Under the pieces are notes generated by a model that saw only the letters and a program-made list of their open reading frames with translations, ran no database searches and was not told the origin of the DNA. The position numbers were made by a program, and so were the translations under genes. DNA of 64,000 nt from Acanthornis magna (lineage: Eukaryota; Chordata; Aves; Passeriformes; Acanthizidae): assembly GCA_036785705.1 (NCBI GenBank), contig JAWUZG010000018.1, positions 9,211,501-9,275,500 of the forward strand, written 5' to 3'. Every line of letters starts with the position of its first letter. The first letter of the stretch is position 1. Below, in pieces: positions 24,683 to 39,029 of this stretch.

Positions 24683-25463
24683 AGGTAGTCCCATGTGAAC
24701 CTCATGAAGCTCAACAAGACCAAGTGCAAGATGCTGCAGCTGGGTCAGGGTAATTCCAAGCAAAAAATCAGGCTGGGAAGAGAAGGGATTGAGGGAAACT
24801 CTGAAATTTGGGGTAGGTATGGGTGGATGAGGGGGTAGGACATGACTCAGTAGTGTGCACTCACAGCCCAGAAAGCCAGCTGTATCCTGGGCTGCATCAA
24901 AGGAGAGTGACCAGCAGGCTGAGGGAGATGATTCTGCCCCTCTGCTCTGCTCTGCTCTGCTGTGACCCAGCCTGGAGTGCTGTGTCCAGGTCTGAAGCCT
25001 TCAGTACAGGAGGTACAACTCACCTCTTGGAGTGAGTCCAGAGGAGATGATCACTGGAACACCTCTCCAAAGAGGACAGTCTGAGACACCTGGGGTGTCC
25101 AGTCTGGTGAAGAGAAGGCTTCAGGGAGACCTTACAGCACCTTCCAATACCTAAAGAGAGACTAAGAGAGAGCTGGAGAGAGAATTTAAACAAGGGTATG
25201 CAGTGATAGGACAAGGGGGAATGGCTTTAAATTGAAAGATGGTAGGTTTTGATTAGACATTAAGAAAAAATTCTTTACTGTGAGGGGAATGAGACACCAG
25301 AACAGAGAAATTTTGATATTCCATCCCTGGAAGTGTTCAAGGCCAGGCAGGATGGAGTTTTGAGCAGCCTGTTCTACTGAATGGTGTCCATGGAAGGGTG
25401 TTGGAACCAGATGATCTTTAAGGTTCTTTCCAACCCCAAACAGTCTAAATTTCTATGATTCTG
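24683..25463 (+). mobile_element. CR1 LINE, 5'-truncated, plus orientation
   Basis: The sequence follows the 3' part of an avian CR1. It opens at gtgaacctcatgaagctcaac, continues through the C-terminal end of the former reverse-transcriptase reading frame (cagctgtatcctgggctgc, gcctggagtgctgtgtccagg), then the 3' UTR blocks (catccctggaagtgttcaagg, aggttctttccaacccc) and ends with the diagnostic tctatgattctg. Frameshifts and stops break the reading frame, so it is a dead copy. CR1 insertions lack poly-A tails and target duplications, and none is seen. The 5' edge is approximate, because CR1 copies are truncated at arbitrary points. Confidence 0.95.
24938..24963 (+). repeat. TCTGC pentanucleotide run inside the CR1
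   Basis: About four to five TCTGC units lie where CR1 copies normally have one or two CTG-type words. It is a local expansion after insertion. Confidence 0.8.
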
Positions 25464-28400
25464 TTAAATGGGATATGCAGGGTTGATTCTGGGCATACTG
25501 ACTACATTTATGGTGTTTGTTCAGTACAAACCAGAGAAAAAGACAACTCCAATCTGGCATCAGCTCCATTGTCCTAATGGAGCGGAACTTTCTCTGAGGA
25601 GGCAGGGATTGTCTGGGCAAGGACTTCTTGAAGCTTAGTCTGAGACAGTCGAGACACATGAAGTCTCTAAGGTCTACAGTAAACGTCAACACATTCAGCT
25701 TCAAGTGCAAGGCGTAAATCTTTCCATCTGCCTTCTCTAACAGGAACGCAAAATAACATGCACACTTAAAGAAAGAGGGGGAAAGACTCACATACTTTTC
25801 AGCCCACATAGATCTAACTGAAGTACTTGGACAGTCTGACAGTAATGGTGATAGAAACTTAGCGAAGACAGAGGAGCTGCAGTTCAGGGTTGGACAGTTC
25901 ATGGGTCCATGGCCACACAACTTCCACCCTTGGACACTTTCCCCAGTGGCTCAAGATACCTCCTGTCCTGACAGGCCCTTATGCATTGGGCAGACTTCCC
26001 TCCCTGAGCCAGGACAGAGTCACAAGTCAAGCCCAAAAAATGCTTTTGGAAGAACCAGCCATCTTGAGGCTTATGATAACTTGATCACATTCTAAAAACC
26101 CTAAAAATTATTTTCCAAGTTTCCTCTGCATCACCATTGACTTGGGTGATAAGATTGACTACTTGGGCAAATGAAGGTAACAAATCAACCCTAAGAGTAA
26201 CAGACACCCTCTCCTGTAATCCTGGCAACCACCTCTTAGAACAGGATTTGCACTGAGTGAGCTCATGCAGCTCCAAACAGAAGATAAATCCATGCAAGCA
26301 AAAAACCAAAGCCAAACCACAACCCCACACATACACACCTCTTAGCCCAATTTGCAGTACTTTAATCAAGATGTGAAGGAATGTAGGGTCCTTTATGGGA
26401 AACAAACCACACTTTTTAGCTTTCAGGGAAGCCACTAGGGAGAGGGACACTGGAAGCCTCAAAGTCCCTCCTCCTGATTCACCAGCTCTCTGTCCTGCAG
26501 CTTTGGCTTTGTTCTTGGCTTTGCTGCTCTGGTGCACAGGTATGACCCCAGTTTCAATATCTTACACCAGAAGGCCAGCTAAGTTGGACCTTATCAATTC
26601 TCCTACACCCTTGAGAAGGGGTATTGATAAAATTGCATACTATGCAATCTAAACAGAGGTAATAATTTTTTTTTTTAAGTTGAAACTTACCATTGGGAAA
26701 GGAAATACAAGTGACAAATGCAAAGCAAGCTATCACAGAAAGTATTTCACTGCCATGGGCAGTTGAGCTTAAGGCTGTGCATGCTTTCACTGGTTTGGTA
26801 TGTTCTGAAGGTGGAGGAAGTTTACAAGTTTGTCCTGCTCACCGTGTGACCCAGTGCAGGATGCTCCACCCTGCCTCGCAGCAATGCAGAGCAGCCCTGC
26901 CAAGCCTGATGCTCAGATTCCCTCACCAGCTCCTCCAGAACTGAGCGCACAACACAGCTACCCCATTTTTCTCCTCTGCAGGCTGTCAGTACCATGATAA
27001 AGCGTGTTGGAGCTTCGTTTCTTTTTTCCCCTCCTTTTTCTCTGTGTTCTAAGTTACTTCTCATTCTTTCTTAGGGGATATATAAATCCAGTCTTAATGG
27101 TTTATTCCTCAAGCACAAGGCACTACCAGATAAAATAACACAAACTAAGGAACATAGGCCAAGTATCTGTCCCAATACTCAAAGTGAGTTTCACCATAGA
27201 CTGCTAAGGGACTCGGACTTGGCCCTATTTCTGCAGATATGGAAAACATTAGTGAAGCTTTAGAACATGCCTGGGGCTCTGTCCTAACCTCTGCTGAGCA
27301 GCTATAGGAAAAATGTAGGAAGCATAAATTTCTCCTCTGCTTGTGAGCCAGGGCAGGAGACTTGTCCAAGGAACCATCTGTGATAGCATGTTTTAAAGGT
27401 GCTGTACATTTTCCAAGCTATCAAAAGATGTGAGTGCAACCCCCAGCAGCAAATAGGGAAAGGTGGGTTCCTCATGGAGAAGCACAACACATCCCATAAA
27501 GTTTTGCTGCCAAGACACACAGTCCTGGTGGAAGCTGACAGTGTCTCCAAGGCACAGGAAACATTAGGCTGTGCTCTTGTTCTGTGTTTCTGTACAAGCT
27601 AAGCAGTTGATCTTGTACTTCATAATTAACAGAGGTGATTTATTCTCTCATTATCATCACAGAAGCTTAATCAAGAGAAAGGTCATAAAGAAAGTCCAAA
27701 GTTCTACACATTGCAAAAGTCTGGCTTGCGCATTCTGCTACATATTAGGAGAAGAGCTCTTTTCTCCATAGTCTGAGCAGAAATTGACTGTTCAAAGGAG
27801 AGAGTCTAATGAACTTCATTTGTACTTTGCCTCCTCTCACAAAAACTGGGAACATATGTCAAATCAAGCAACCACAGCAGTGTCCAGGATCATGGTTTTC
27901 ATTTTTGTGGAAAAATAGAACAGATGGAAAGCCAAATAACCACATTTATTCTTTTTTTTTTCTCATTTTCTATCATGGGTGTGTAAGAGGTTAAACATTG
28001 TCTTCCTTCTGTTGTTTGCTGGTTCAAGTTTAAGGAGTATGATGTGATATTATTGCTGTAGAAATGTGTGTGAGACTGAAAACTCAGCTAAGCTATAGGA
28101 AAAAACCCCACTGCAGGGAGTGCACGTAACTGTACTAACTGCAAGAGTTAAAAGAAGATGAGAATTACAATAATGTAATGCAATTTTGCTATGGGAGGGA
28201 GGTTAAAATCTCTCCATATGGTTTGGTCTTATTTTAGAGACATGCATATAGACATCGTAATTTCATACACAAGTGAAAAGGGTGATTTCTGCATAACAAT
28301 ATGTCACTTCCTTCTATCCTAAGCTGTTCTGTATTCTGACCATTCTGGCATGACCTTTCTGGTGCTGAAAGCAAGCAGCTCCCTGATAGCACGTGTGAAG

Positions 28401-31400
28401 GGTTTAGCTGTGTTTGGTGTTCAGTATAAAGATCCAGGCGTGTCATATTGCCATGGTAAATTTAGACTGAAAGAATGGATTAGTCATGGCAAAAATGCTA
28501 AGTATAGATGAAACTCAGCAAAAGCAACGAGCTTGTTTTCCAGTGGCTCTGTGAGGCTCATGTCATTCTGTTTCTCAGAGAGGGTTTTGCTGATGATTAG
28601 TTTTCTGTGGGTTTTGCTTTTAAACATGAGGGTAGGTAAGAGTTTGATGGATGAGGCAATGCTGGAGCTGAAGGTGAGCAGAGACCACCATAAGATTAGT
28701 GTCTTTCTGTAAAGATAAAAGACATTTATTATTCACATCCATGGTGTCTCAAAATTCTAGTCGGAGAGCAGAACATTTTGTGATGGTTATGTCAAAGACC
28801 CTCAAAAGCTTAGAAATGAGGTTTAGGGTGAGAAAGAGCACGTGTCTTTAGGCAGATAGCCACAGGAGTATGAAAAAGCAGTATCACGGACCCTGTTCCT
28901 CACAAGAATTTCCAGCAGACAAGCAGTCTACTCTTCAAAAATGTTGCAAGGCACAGAAAGGGAAAATTAAAAGGAATATTTTAAAGGAGAATAACAAAGC
29001 AAAAAACCGTGAATGTTTCTAGTTCAAAGCAATAATAGTTAGAAAAACTCCAGATGTATACAGACCACAGTTAGTGATTTACAGCATGGTACCTATGACC
29101 TGGCATGGCCTGAGACCTGAGCAGCCACAATTACCTTCAGCTGATATGAGGGAGGAGTTCTTTTCCACTTCTTGGGTAAAGGTCAAGACTCTGCAAGGCA
29201 AGCGAATTCACTGGAATCAGTGAAACCATCAAATTTAGTGTTGTGAATAGGGGGCAAAGCTCCCATTTTGCTGTTACGAAGTTTGCTTTCTATCTGGGAA
29301 TTCCGTGCACAAAAAAACCCTTAATGAAAATCATGGAGTTACACTGTTTAATTTTGCTTCTGGAGATTAGAGCAAAATGATAAATACTTGTGAAATTTCT
29401 ATGTTCAACACTTTTACTTGTCTTCTTTTTGCTTTGGATGTTTTTCTAAAGAGAGCTCTGATTTTTAGGTTGAGATTTTAAACACTCAGAAGTCTGGAAA
29501 TTCTAAGTTGCTGTTACCACAGCAACTGAAATTACATACACCAATTAAAGACGGTAACAACCACAGGGAGTAATACCAATTGTGATGTGCAGAGTCTCCA
29601 TTCTGGCTAATAAGACTATTTTCTTGAGTTTTTGTATGTGAACAGAAACAAATATGCAAATAATAGTACTTCTCCAAACCAAAATTCTTCTAATTAAATT
29701 ACTGTATCAACTTTTTATTGTAGAATTTTTTCCTTTGCCTGCTACATTATCCTTGATTTTGGACTTTGCAGAAAATAGTAATTTTCCCCCTAAACTGGAA
29801 ATCCAAACAAAAGAAAATATTTCAGCTTGAATATTAAACAGTGAGAGAATTTATATTCTAATTACCTGTGCTTTAGTTCTGCACATCTTATTGAAGAACT
29901 TGTGTAGCACTGAAACTTTGGAAACTCTGGCTCCTCCTTAGAACAAACTCATGTATAAGAACTAACACTGGGCTGATTAATTTGTTTCATAGTGGTTATC
30001 ATCAGTTTATCATCCTGCACATAGAACTGGTAGACAGCTATGATTAAAAAAAATTACTCCTATCTCAGAAGTTGGAATACAATTTTTTTGACAAAGAAAC
30101 AAGAACAGGACTTGTGTCCCTAAATCAACCTGTGGAAGAGCATGTCCTTCTCCACTGACCATAAGAGGATCTGGGTGACAGGTTGGGACATAATTTTTGC
30201 CAATTAAATTTAGGTGAGATAAATTCCTATTTATAAGAACGATGCTCTACTTATTTTTCTGCCATTGGAAGCAAGGTCTGCTTGAAAGTGACCTCTGAGA
30301 TTGGCCTCTCCTTGCAGTCCCAGGAGAGCTGCTGGACTTTAAAGAAAGATGAAGCCACAGGGACACTATGAGAACCCACAACAAGTGGGCATTTGAAGTT
30401 CCCATTATCTGTTCTATAAAATGTGAAGGGAAAAAGATGCTTAATTTTCAGGACCTTTAAGCTAATAACATGGTCATGAGAGGCATAACAGAAATTGTAT
30501 GCTGGTGAGGAGGTGGCATGCTAAGGATGACCTAGCTCACTTCAGGAGGTGTGACATCCCCACACAGTGCCTTGCAGGTTACTGAGGCCACACGGGACAT
30601 CAGCAGCAGCTTGTAGTGCTTCGTTTAGTCTGCACAGAGACACGGCCTTGCGAGGGGGGTACAGGCCACAACCGAGCAATTAAAGCTCCTGAGGACTACA
30701 GGCTTCGCCCTAATAGATTTGAGCTTTCCACTGTCATAACTGAAGGAGAAAAATGGTTTTTTAAATGGGGATCAGTGATAAATAATAAATGTTAACATTT
30801 CAAAGAAAATTATTAATCAGCCAGAGGAAGCAATATCTCTAGGTTTCAGGCACAAAATATTAATAGATTTCAAAGCCAGGAATGTACTCCTGAAAATGAT
30901 GGGGTTTGGCATCCACCAGAATTTCATTCAATTTGTCCTTTCAAAGTGTTTTGTCTTTCTCTAACATGAACTGATACAGGAAATCAAAACCTTATAAAAA
31001 TAACTGCAGTTATGTAAAATTTGCTAACATTCAACCACCACTTCCCAAATTATTGTTCATCACATCTACTCAGTTTCTAGTAACATGTTTATTTATACTC
31101 CTTGGGGAAACACTTGTGCCTCCTGATCAAATAAATCCAATAAAATCAATTTCACATGCAAATCACAGAAACCATGGAAGCAATTTCACTTCCAAACCAT
31201 TTGAACTCTTAAGGCGCCATGCAACACAATGCCAGTCTGTGCTTTGAAGTATTGCTCATGAGATTTCCAAGAAGTTGGTGATCCTCTGGGCGGATATTCA
31301 GCAGTATCCAGTGGCTGGCAGTGTTACCTGTTGCTGGTCAGAAACATCACTTGCTCTGCAACCCCTTTTTGTGGTTATCCTGGAGCAAAAGAAAATCACA

Positions 31401-34400
31401 AAAACAAAACCACACACAGACATTAGATAAGCAAACACATAAAGACTGTAAGATAACTCTCACTCTGTGTTTAAGCTGTGCCCATCTCTTATCTCTCCCA
31501 CCACCTATGCTTTTTCTCTCACACAGATGCACACCTGAGGATAAGAGTCATCACACTTATCTTCATTCATCTAAAAATTGTCTAGTCTAAACTGATTATC
31601 TAGGTTCCCTCTAGAGCTTGTGCAGGGAGAAAAAGCAAGTGGCAGGCACATCCAGACAGAAATTTACTCGCTTTAAACAGTCAGGATGGGATGAATCAGC
31701 CTTTAGAAATGCTCCTCTCTCTCCTTTGCTTGCAGAGGGAACTTGGACAACCTGGAGAAGAAAACTGATAAAGTTAGGTACAGTGATTCCCACTCCACAG
31801 GGAGGTAACTGCTTTTGGAGACTGTGTTGTCCTTTGTTGGGATTTATCACCCTAGAAGAAGAGACAAATCTTTCACTAAGACAAATGAGCAGAGCAGTTG
31901 GAATCTGATCTGAGCTCAGACTGCACCTTTTTGCTAGTGAGAAAGTGTTAGGAAATCATCTTCAAATTTTCATGCACCAACATGTTTCCCACTTCAGGTT
32001 AGAACTGGAAGTGGTGAAATAGCACAAGAAAATCAACCTTGGCTCTGCTGCAAAGCAGCTCCCATGGGATTTTTTTCCCAGGCTGAAAAAGTAAAGGATG
32101 TTGAATAGTTTTGTCAAATTTTGGGCAACAGTCCACACTTTGGGGTTCAGCAAATGGAGCAGAGCACTTGTGAGACTCTTCATGCTCAAAGATTGCCTAA
32201 ACATTGTTTGAAACTGCAGAGCAATACAGTAAATAGCAGACCAGCTACAATGCAAGACAAGGCATACAGAGAGCACAAGCCTCAGTGCATTAACTCTGTG
32301 TAATTCATGGACTTAGTCATTATTTACTACAGCTCTAAAGAGGCTACCAACAGCCCCCTCAGGAATTAGCACTCGCTCTGCACTCGTAGCAGTAACATTC
32401 ATCCAGTTAAAGCCCAATATACCTCTCAGAGAAGATGAAGCAGAGTGTTATGGAGAGTTGTTTAATATGTGGCCCCACGCTCCACACTATTCAAACACTT
32501 TCTGGAGAGAGGACTGCTCCTTTCTGACTGCAGCTCCAGCCAGTGCTCAGTGCTGGGGAACTGAACACACTGCAGCAGCAGCACAGAGGTATAAAGGTCA
32601 AAAACTCCACTAGCCTTGAGTGACTATTCTAAGGTAGTTGCCACCTGATATTTTCAGAAGACACAGCACAATACAGAATTTGTCATGTAAAAGAAACAAA
32701 TTTTGTCAATTTAACTCATGACAGTGAATCCACAGGACTTTCAAAAAGCAGACCTTGAATGCTTTATCCTAGCTGAATGTTTTAAAAACTTGGAATTTTT
32801 TAATTTTTTTAATTCATGAGCTTCTGTAAGAGGTTTGGTTTGAATGTCTTGTTTAGCATGAAAAGAGAATGTAATGGAAGAGAGAGACAGAGATTTCTTA
32901 GTATCATTTGATAAATGACTTAATTGCAAATCTTTCCTCTTACTGCAGTTGATGCTTTATTTCCTCCCATTTCTGCAAAGGTCTTATGGAAAACTTTTCT
33001 TTAAACAAAACTTTTAGATACCACTCCTTAAACTATTCACTGCATTTTAAATGTGAAGCTGAAGAAGGGTTCAAGACCTTACCTATAATATTTGAAATTC
33101 TGCTCTGCAAAACTTCATGAAAATAGAGTCTTGCAGTTGTTTGGGTTTTTTCTTCTTATGTATCCTTTTCCAGACAGAGAAGACATTCTCAATGTGACTA
33201 TCCAGCTTTTCAAAATTTTTCATTGCCCCTTTCTTCTTTCACTCTTCAAAATCCTTCAATAATTCGTGTTGTCTTTCTCCCTGATTCAATACAATCTAGA
33301 CTCTGCCTCATTAGGTTCAGAACAATCCCTCTTCATTTAAGAGCAAAAGTAAAGTTTCTCAAGACAATTTGTTAGGGAGTTACAGCCATCAGTGTTGCAA
33401 TTTAATATCAGGTCTCCCATTAAATTAATTGTCATTACAGCTTTTGGGTTAAGAGTTTCAGAGGCTGAGCCATAAAGTTCACACTGCCCAATTACCTTAA
33501 ATGATATTAAATAAAATCCTTAAATCTCATAAAACTGAGCAAAATTTCAACGTTCAGCTTAGAGGTGTAAAGGCTGCCTTGTCCCGGTCTTATGAGAAAG
33601 CTCTTGTACTGATGGTCATCTATACTTTGCAGAAGAAGAGGACTGCAGGCTGCTTAATGAGAAGTGAGGTGTCCATGGCATACCCTGGTCACCCTTCTAT
33701 TAACAAAGCTGACCTGTGCCCTTAGTGGGTAACACCACTACCAATGACCCACTCAGAAGAAAAGGTGGAAATTGATTTCTAGCTTCAGTTCTGTTTTCTA
33801 AAGAAAGGATATTTCTAGCCTCTTTCTTTGTGATTAAGCCTTCGACGTGCAAGCTGCTAGAAAAACTGATATAACCAGATTGTCAGGATGGAAAGAAACA
33901 AGCAGCTGGGATCCCCATCTGCTGCAGTAAGAAGCTAAACTAAAAATCCTCCCAACATACTCATCTGAGGTAAAATGAGTCAATAAAAATGTATTTTTAT
34001 CCATAGAAGAACCCTAAAAATTCTCTACTTTTCCTCTGCTTTCCTTTTCCCTGACCCTTCACAACACACTCGGAGTACTATCATCCATTATGGACAAGGT
34101 TTTTAGCCAAATCCATGGTCTGCTATATGAGCAAAATCCAGAGCACATAATTTACATTTAATGGCAGGGGCATAATTTGTCTCATTGTCTTCAATAATAG
34201 TGAAGAAATGTGTCAATTGTGGTGTTTCCTCTGGTCTGTCAATAGTTCCCTCAATTGCCACTCCAGGATGATGGAGTCCTCGGTGTCAGTGAAGCAGTAT
34301 CAGGGCATTCTGTGCAGCCTCTTTCTCTCAAATGCTAGTCAGAAGAACAAATAAATGGCAGCACACTGTTCCACTGACTGTGACCGCAAAGACTGCAAAA

Positions 34401-34600
34401 TAGGGAATATTGTTTTAAACCATAGTTTGAAATACAATAAAAGAAAAGATTGATTCAGAGGGGAGATGTCATTTTATTTTAGGGTGGAAAAAAAACCAAA
34501 GAAAACCAGGAGGAAATTGAGAGTTTGAAAAAGGTATAATTAGAAAAAAACAACTCTTGACATGTAACGTTAATGCATGTAAAACTGAAGTCATGTGAAC
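25464..34600. other. Anonymous AT-rich non-coding DNA
   Basis: No gene recognised. Minus-strand frames at 25453-25920 (155 codons) and 26085-26537 (150 codons) are open but match no family I know and lack good splice or start context. Short A and T runs occur near 26660 and 27952. The stretch 30,590-30,720 carries several CpGs and no repeats (cacggccttgcg, caaccgagcaatt) and may be a small conserved element. Nothing else stands out. Confidence 0.5.
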
Positions 34601-34830
34601 TTCCTGGCTTTCTTATTTTAATTACTTTCCTCTTTAACTTAAATAATACTTTTATCTTATATTCCTTTTAATGTATCTTTTTTATTCTATTCTTTCTATG
34701 TTATTTTTCATCTTATTTTTACTAATTAAAATATTTTATTCTATAAGTGTAAACTACTTCTGATTTTCTACTTCTTGGTCTTGTTTCAGTGTTCTTTCCT
34801 TAATTCAATACCTATTTTTTTATATTTGAA
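34601..34830. repeat. T-rich low-complexity stretch
   Basis: The plus strand is dominated by T with short TTTTA, TTTCT and TTATTT words and very little G over about 230 bases. No open frame of note and no recognised element. Confidence 0.6.
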
Positions 34831-35310
34831 ATGTCAGCACAAATAAGGGAACGATGTCTGAGATTTATTTATTTCTAATGGAAGCTTAGAATGGAAGTCA
34901 TTTAATTCAAAGTTAATTCAGAATTTTAAGATTTTAAACATAGTGATAATTTGATTACTTCATATGCTTATATAAGGTTATATCAAAATGCTTATGACAG
35001 AGAAAAAACAGCAACTTTTCTCCAGTAAGACATGCAAAGCATTATTATTTTAACAGAGAAAGCATTTTAATTGAAGTAATTGTAATCTCCAAAGACCTTC
35101 ACCCTGGCTCCTTAGGTCTCAAGACAGATTTTCTATTTGTTTTGTAAATAGAGAAAAGCTGAGAAAGAATACAAGACAGGAACAAGGAAGGAAAATAGAG
35201 AGCACATTTTCAGGGTACATACAGCTTTATAAAACAAACAAAAGAAAACCAAGAAAACCTGAGCCATCCTGGTTTGAGGACCCTTGGATTCAAAGACATT
35301 CAGCTTTGTT
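34831..35310. other. Anonymous AT-rich non-coding DNA
   Basis: No gene, RNA gene or recognised repeat is visible. Confidence 0.5.
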
Positions 35311-35353
35311 TGGGAAAAAAAAAAAAGAAAAAAGAAAAGAAAAAAAGAAAAGG
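35311..35353. repeat. A-rich purine tract
   Basis: Runs of A interrupted by single G residues (GGGAAAAAAAAAAAAGAAAA pattern) over about 40 bases. Simple sequence. Confidence 0.9.
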
Positions 35354-38300
35354 TAGTTATTCACATGTATTAGCCTATCAGTGTAATAGATGTTATCACT
35401 AACTCACATCAGACATAGATGATGTCTGTAAGATTATGGCATTATTTTTAACTTCATAAACATCAGACTAACAGATATTGATACCATGGTTTCAGAATTT
35501 TCGCAGTACAGGTATATTTCTGCTCTTTTGTATATTCCTCATGATGTTCTTCCCATGGGGGTGCCATTTCCTGTGCTTTATCCCTATATCCAACAGCTCC
35601 AGCTAAACACCTTGCTCAGGTACCTTACCTTTGAAGGAGAATTTAAGGGTCAGCACTTCGCATGTATGCATCAGTGCTGAGCCCAAGCATCAGGAGGCAT
35701 CCCCTGAGCGTAGCTTTAGCAGGGCACAGCCAGTGTTTTACCAGGCACTGGCAGCAGCAAGCTCTGCCCCAGGGCTAGAGGGCTGGGGGGACTCTGGGCC
35801 ATCAGCAGGGAGCCTGTGTCTCCACTGCAGCACCATTTGTGGTGTCACTCAGCCCACCAGCCACCAGCCCCTCGACAAAATCACAGCCAATGAACACATC
35901 TTGAAGGACAAAACAACAAAAAAAACCCAATCCCAAAGAGGCAGCTCTACACCATGGCTTATTGCTATGGCAAAAGCAAATTTAAGGGGTTTAAATAGCA
36001 AGCAGAACTCTTCTCTCTAGCATTGAAGGCGCACTGAGGGTTTTGTTGTGTTTTTTTTTAAAGCTCCCTTCAGATTTGGTGCATGAATTATCACCTCTAA
36101 TAGCTGATAATTAAACCACTTCAGCAAAGCTGTGAAATAGAGAGGACTAGCAATAAAATCTCAATCTCACCTGGCAATTATTTTGAAATGATGCTCCAAA
36201 TAACCAGATAAATAAATCTGTGTACGTCACAGGCAATTCTCTGTAGGCTGACGATTCCATAAATAAACACACACAGATGCACATATCCATAACCACATCT
36301 ATGTGTATAACCTTCAGTGAAATATGGAATAGGTCTTTAAATGAATTGCACAACAAAGGAGAATATGATAGAACTAGAGGCTTACTGAATAACCTCTCTT
36401 GAATACTCTGTAACTGGCTCAAGAACAAGATTCAAAAAGCTAGATAAAAAAAAGAGCTAATAAACAGACATTTTTCATTTATGGAATCTGAAAATCTCTC
36501 TGGTGATCCTGCTCATTGTTCTGTTTTGGAAGTAAAGCAAACTGTTCTAGGGACAAGTATCGATTTCCCCATTAAAAGAAAACTATCCATTCATAAATAT
36601 TAAGTGATGATATTATCTCTTTTCATGACTGCCTTCTTATAGGCAACAAAATATAATCCACATCCAGGAAAACAATAAATAGCTTTAGCAGCTAAAAAAT
36701 CTACTCATCCTACGCATCTCTTAAATGGAAAACTAGAAGGACATTTTGGGAAGCTATCCCACTACAGAATAAAGTAAAAACACCCTATAAAAGACTCTGA
36801 AGTGCCACAGACAAACTTCAACAGACAGAGGAGTGACAGTATAAAGTATTTCAATTCTTTTGATCTGATGAAATATGCCCTCTGTGTTTCTTATCTTCTA
36901 AAAAATAAGTTTTTGTCCTCTAGAGTGGGAGGATAAAACAAAAAAAAGCACCTTATACAGTAGTGTGAGAGCTTTTGAGTCCATTAGGAAACTTAACATT
37001 TACAATCTTGTAATAAAATTGTGGGTTAAAGCTCAGAATTTCCCTGTACTCATCCCTGCTTAGAAACCAGTAGGCTTGGCATTAGAGTCCCTTTAGGGAA
37101 GGAAGTAAAACATTGGAAAATTCTGGATGGTTGATAGTGCAGTTGGTAAGTTTGTAATCAGGTCCAAGGACCTCTTTCAATATCTTCACCCTCTTCTTGA
37201 AATTAAGAAATTTCCTTTATAATAATGTTTATAAAACCTGCTGACTTTCTAAAACAGTTGTGAGTTTTGATATTTTGAGATGTACCTGAGTAATGTTTCC
37301 ATCTCTTCTTTGTAGGTATGACAGAAAAAAAATTTGTTCTTTTTTCATTTACACAAAGATGATATCTTCCTATAGCTGTATAACACAGGAACTGGAGCTG
37401 CAAGAAAAGCACCAAGTGTGATAACCTGAAAAAAGAGACAGTGAAAGAGATGAGCACCATGAGATTAGGGCCACATGCACGAACAAATTAAGAGGAAATA
37501 TCTCTGCTGTTAAAAACATGATATTCACAGTGCAGGGACATTTGAAAACACTCTCTAAAAACTTTATCACCAATGTAGAAAAAGAGAGTCACTACAGGAC
37601 AGGGAAGATGATATAGAATCGGTCCTGTGTAAAAGCTCAGCCCCAGTTGGATGATGCCATTTGTAGAGGATGGCCATTTGGAGCAGAATGAAATATAGAT
37701 TTGTTTTGCCCCATGTGAGACTGCTCTTTCTTCTTGATGTAGTGTTACATATATTTTCCCTTGAAATACTTGAGATGATTTGGCTTTGTTAGTTATAGGT
37801 GTACAAAATTGCCCCAAGTCAAATAGGAGTGAGGATTAAAATTGAGAAAGGAAGCAAAATGCAACAGGAAGGGGAATATGCATGAACAGAGAGAGAAAGA
37901 AATTAGAATTATATTGATTTCATGGATTTCTCTGGCATTATTCTTGATTTGTCCAGCCAGAAGAGTATGAGGGCCAACAATTCATAGCCATAACAATTCA
38001 TACTTGATTCAGAAATGTCAGTGCAGACAGTTTTTTCCCCAGTGAATGCATCCATATCATTAGAATTGAACTCTTTATTTTATAACCGTCACAGTCACTA
38101 AAATCAAATATAAACCCGAATGCTTTAGATAATGCCATCCCCACTTACGATAGTCATGTTTCATGCAGTAGCTTTCATTATAGTGTAGGCAAGCAATGAC
38201 TTTGTTTTTGTAGTATCAAAACCTCCCACTCCATAATCTACATCAGAATCAAGGAGACAGAAGTTTTTAAAATTTCTCTAGAGCTGACAAGGAGAGAACA

Positions 38301-39029
38301 GCAGTGAGAACAGCAAACAAGGAACATTTCAGTTTTGTAAAGCTCCTGCAAATTTTGATTTGTTATGAAATGCAGGTTTCAGATAAGGCTTAGTGCATCA
38401 GGAAGGTTTCTGACTTGAAATATCATATTCCTAGAGAATTTGGATATATTTACAATTTTAAATCCAAAGCCATAATTCAAGCAACTGCTTGTTCTTGTGA
38501 AGAATGAAGAAAATGCAAGTTGTACAGTTGCACAGCTTCTGAGGTATTTTTTGTCTGTGAGTGGAAGTTATGCCTAGGAGGCAGGCTGCAGCCTGTTTTC
38601 ACTTCTACAACTTTGGTACAAGAAGTAGTATATGGAATACACTTTGGTGTGATCTTTTAGTTGCTTTCTGACAGGCAGTCTATTGTTATTTAATTCACTT
38701 TCCTCTTTATTAAACGCTGAATCCATTTCACAAATTAATGGATTTTATACCCATATTATTATTTTATATTTCATGGTACTATCTCATAAAATAGAAACTC
38801 AATATTTAAAATAAGAGAGGGGGAAGAAATAAAAAAAAAAAAAAGGAAAAATAACAAAATGAAAAAATGTTCAAACGGGTCTTCCGTCCTCGTCTCAGAA
38901 GACTAAGCATGCACAATGATGAAAAAGTTACAATTTAAAACAAGGTACATTAAAGGAATCCCTGAAGCAATTTATGCCAAGACTTCAGATAAGCCATGCT
39001 AATAAAAAAATTAACTGCACTGGTAAATT
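35354..39029. other. Anonymous non-coding DNA with a G/C-richer island at 35.66-35.88 kb
   Basis: No gene recognised. The island at about 35,660-35,880 has Ser/Ala/Gly/Pro-rich frames from composition (35,631-36,020 plus). The rest is AT-rich. A poly-A run lies at 38,830-38,844. Minus-strand frames at 37,203-37,817 overlap one another and show no domain. Confidence 0.5.
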
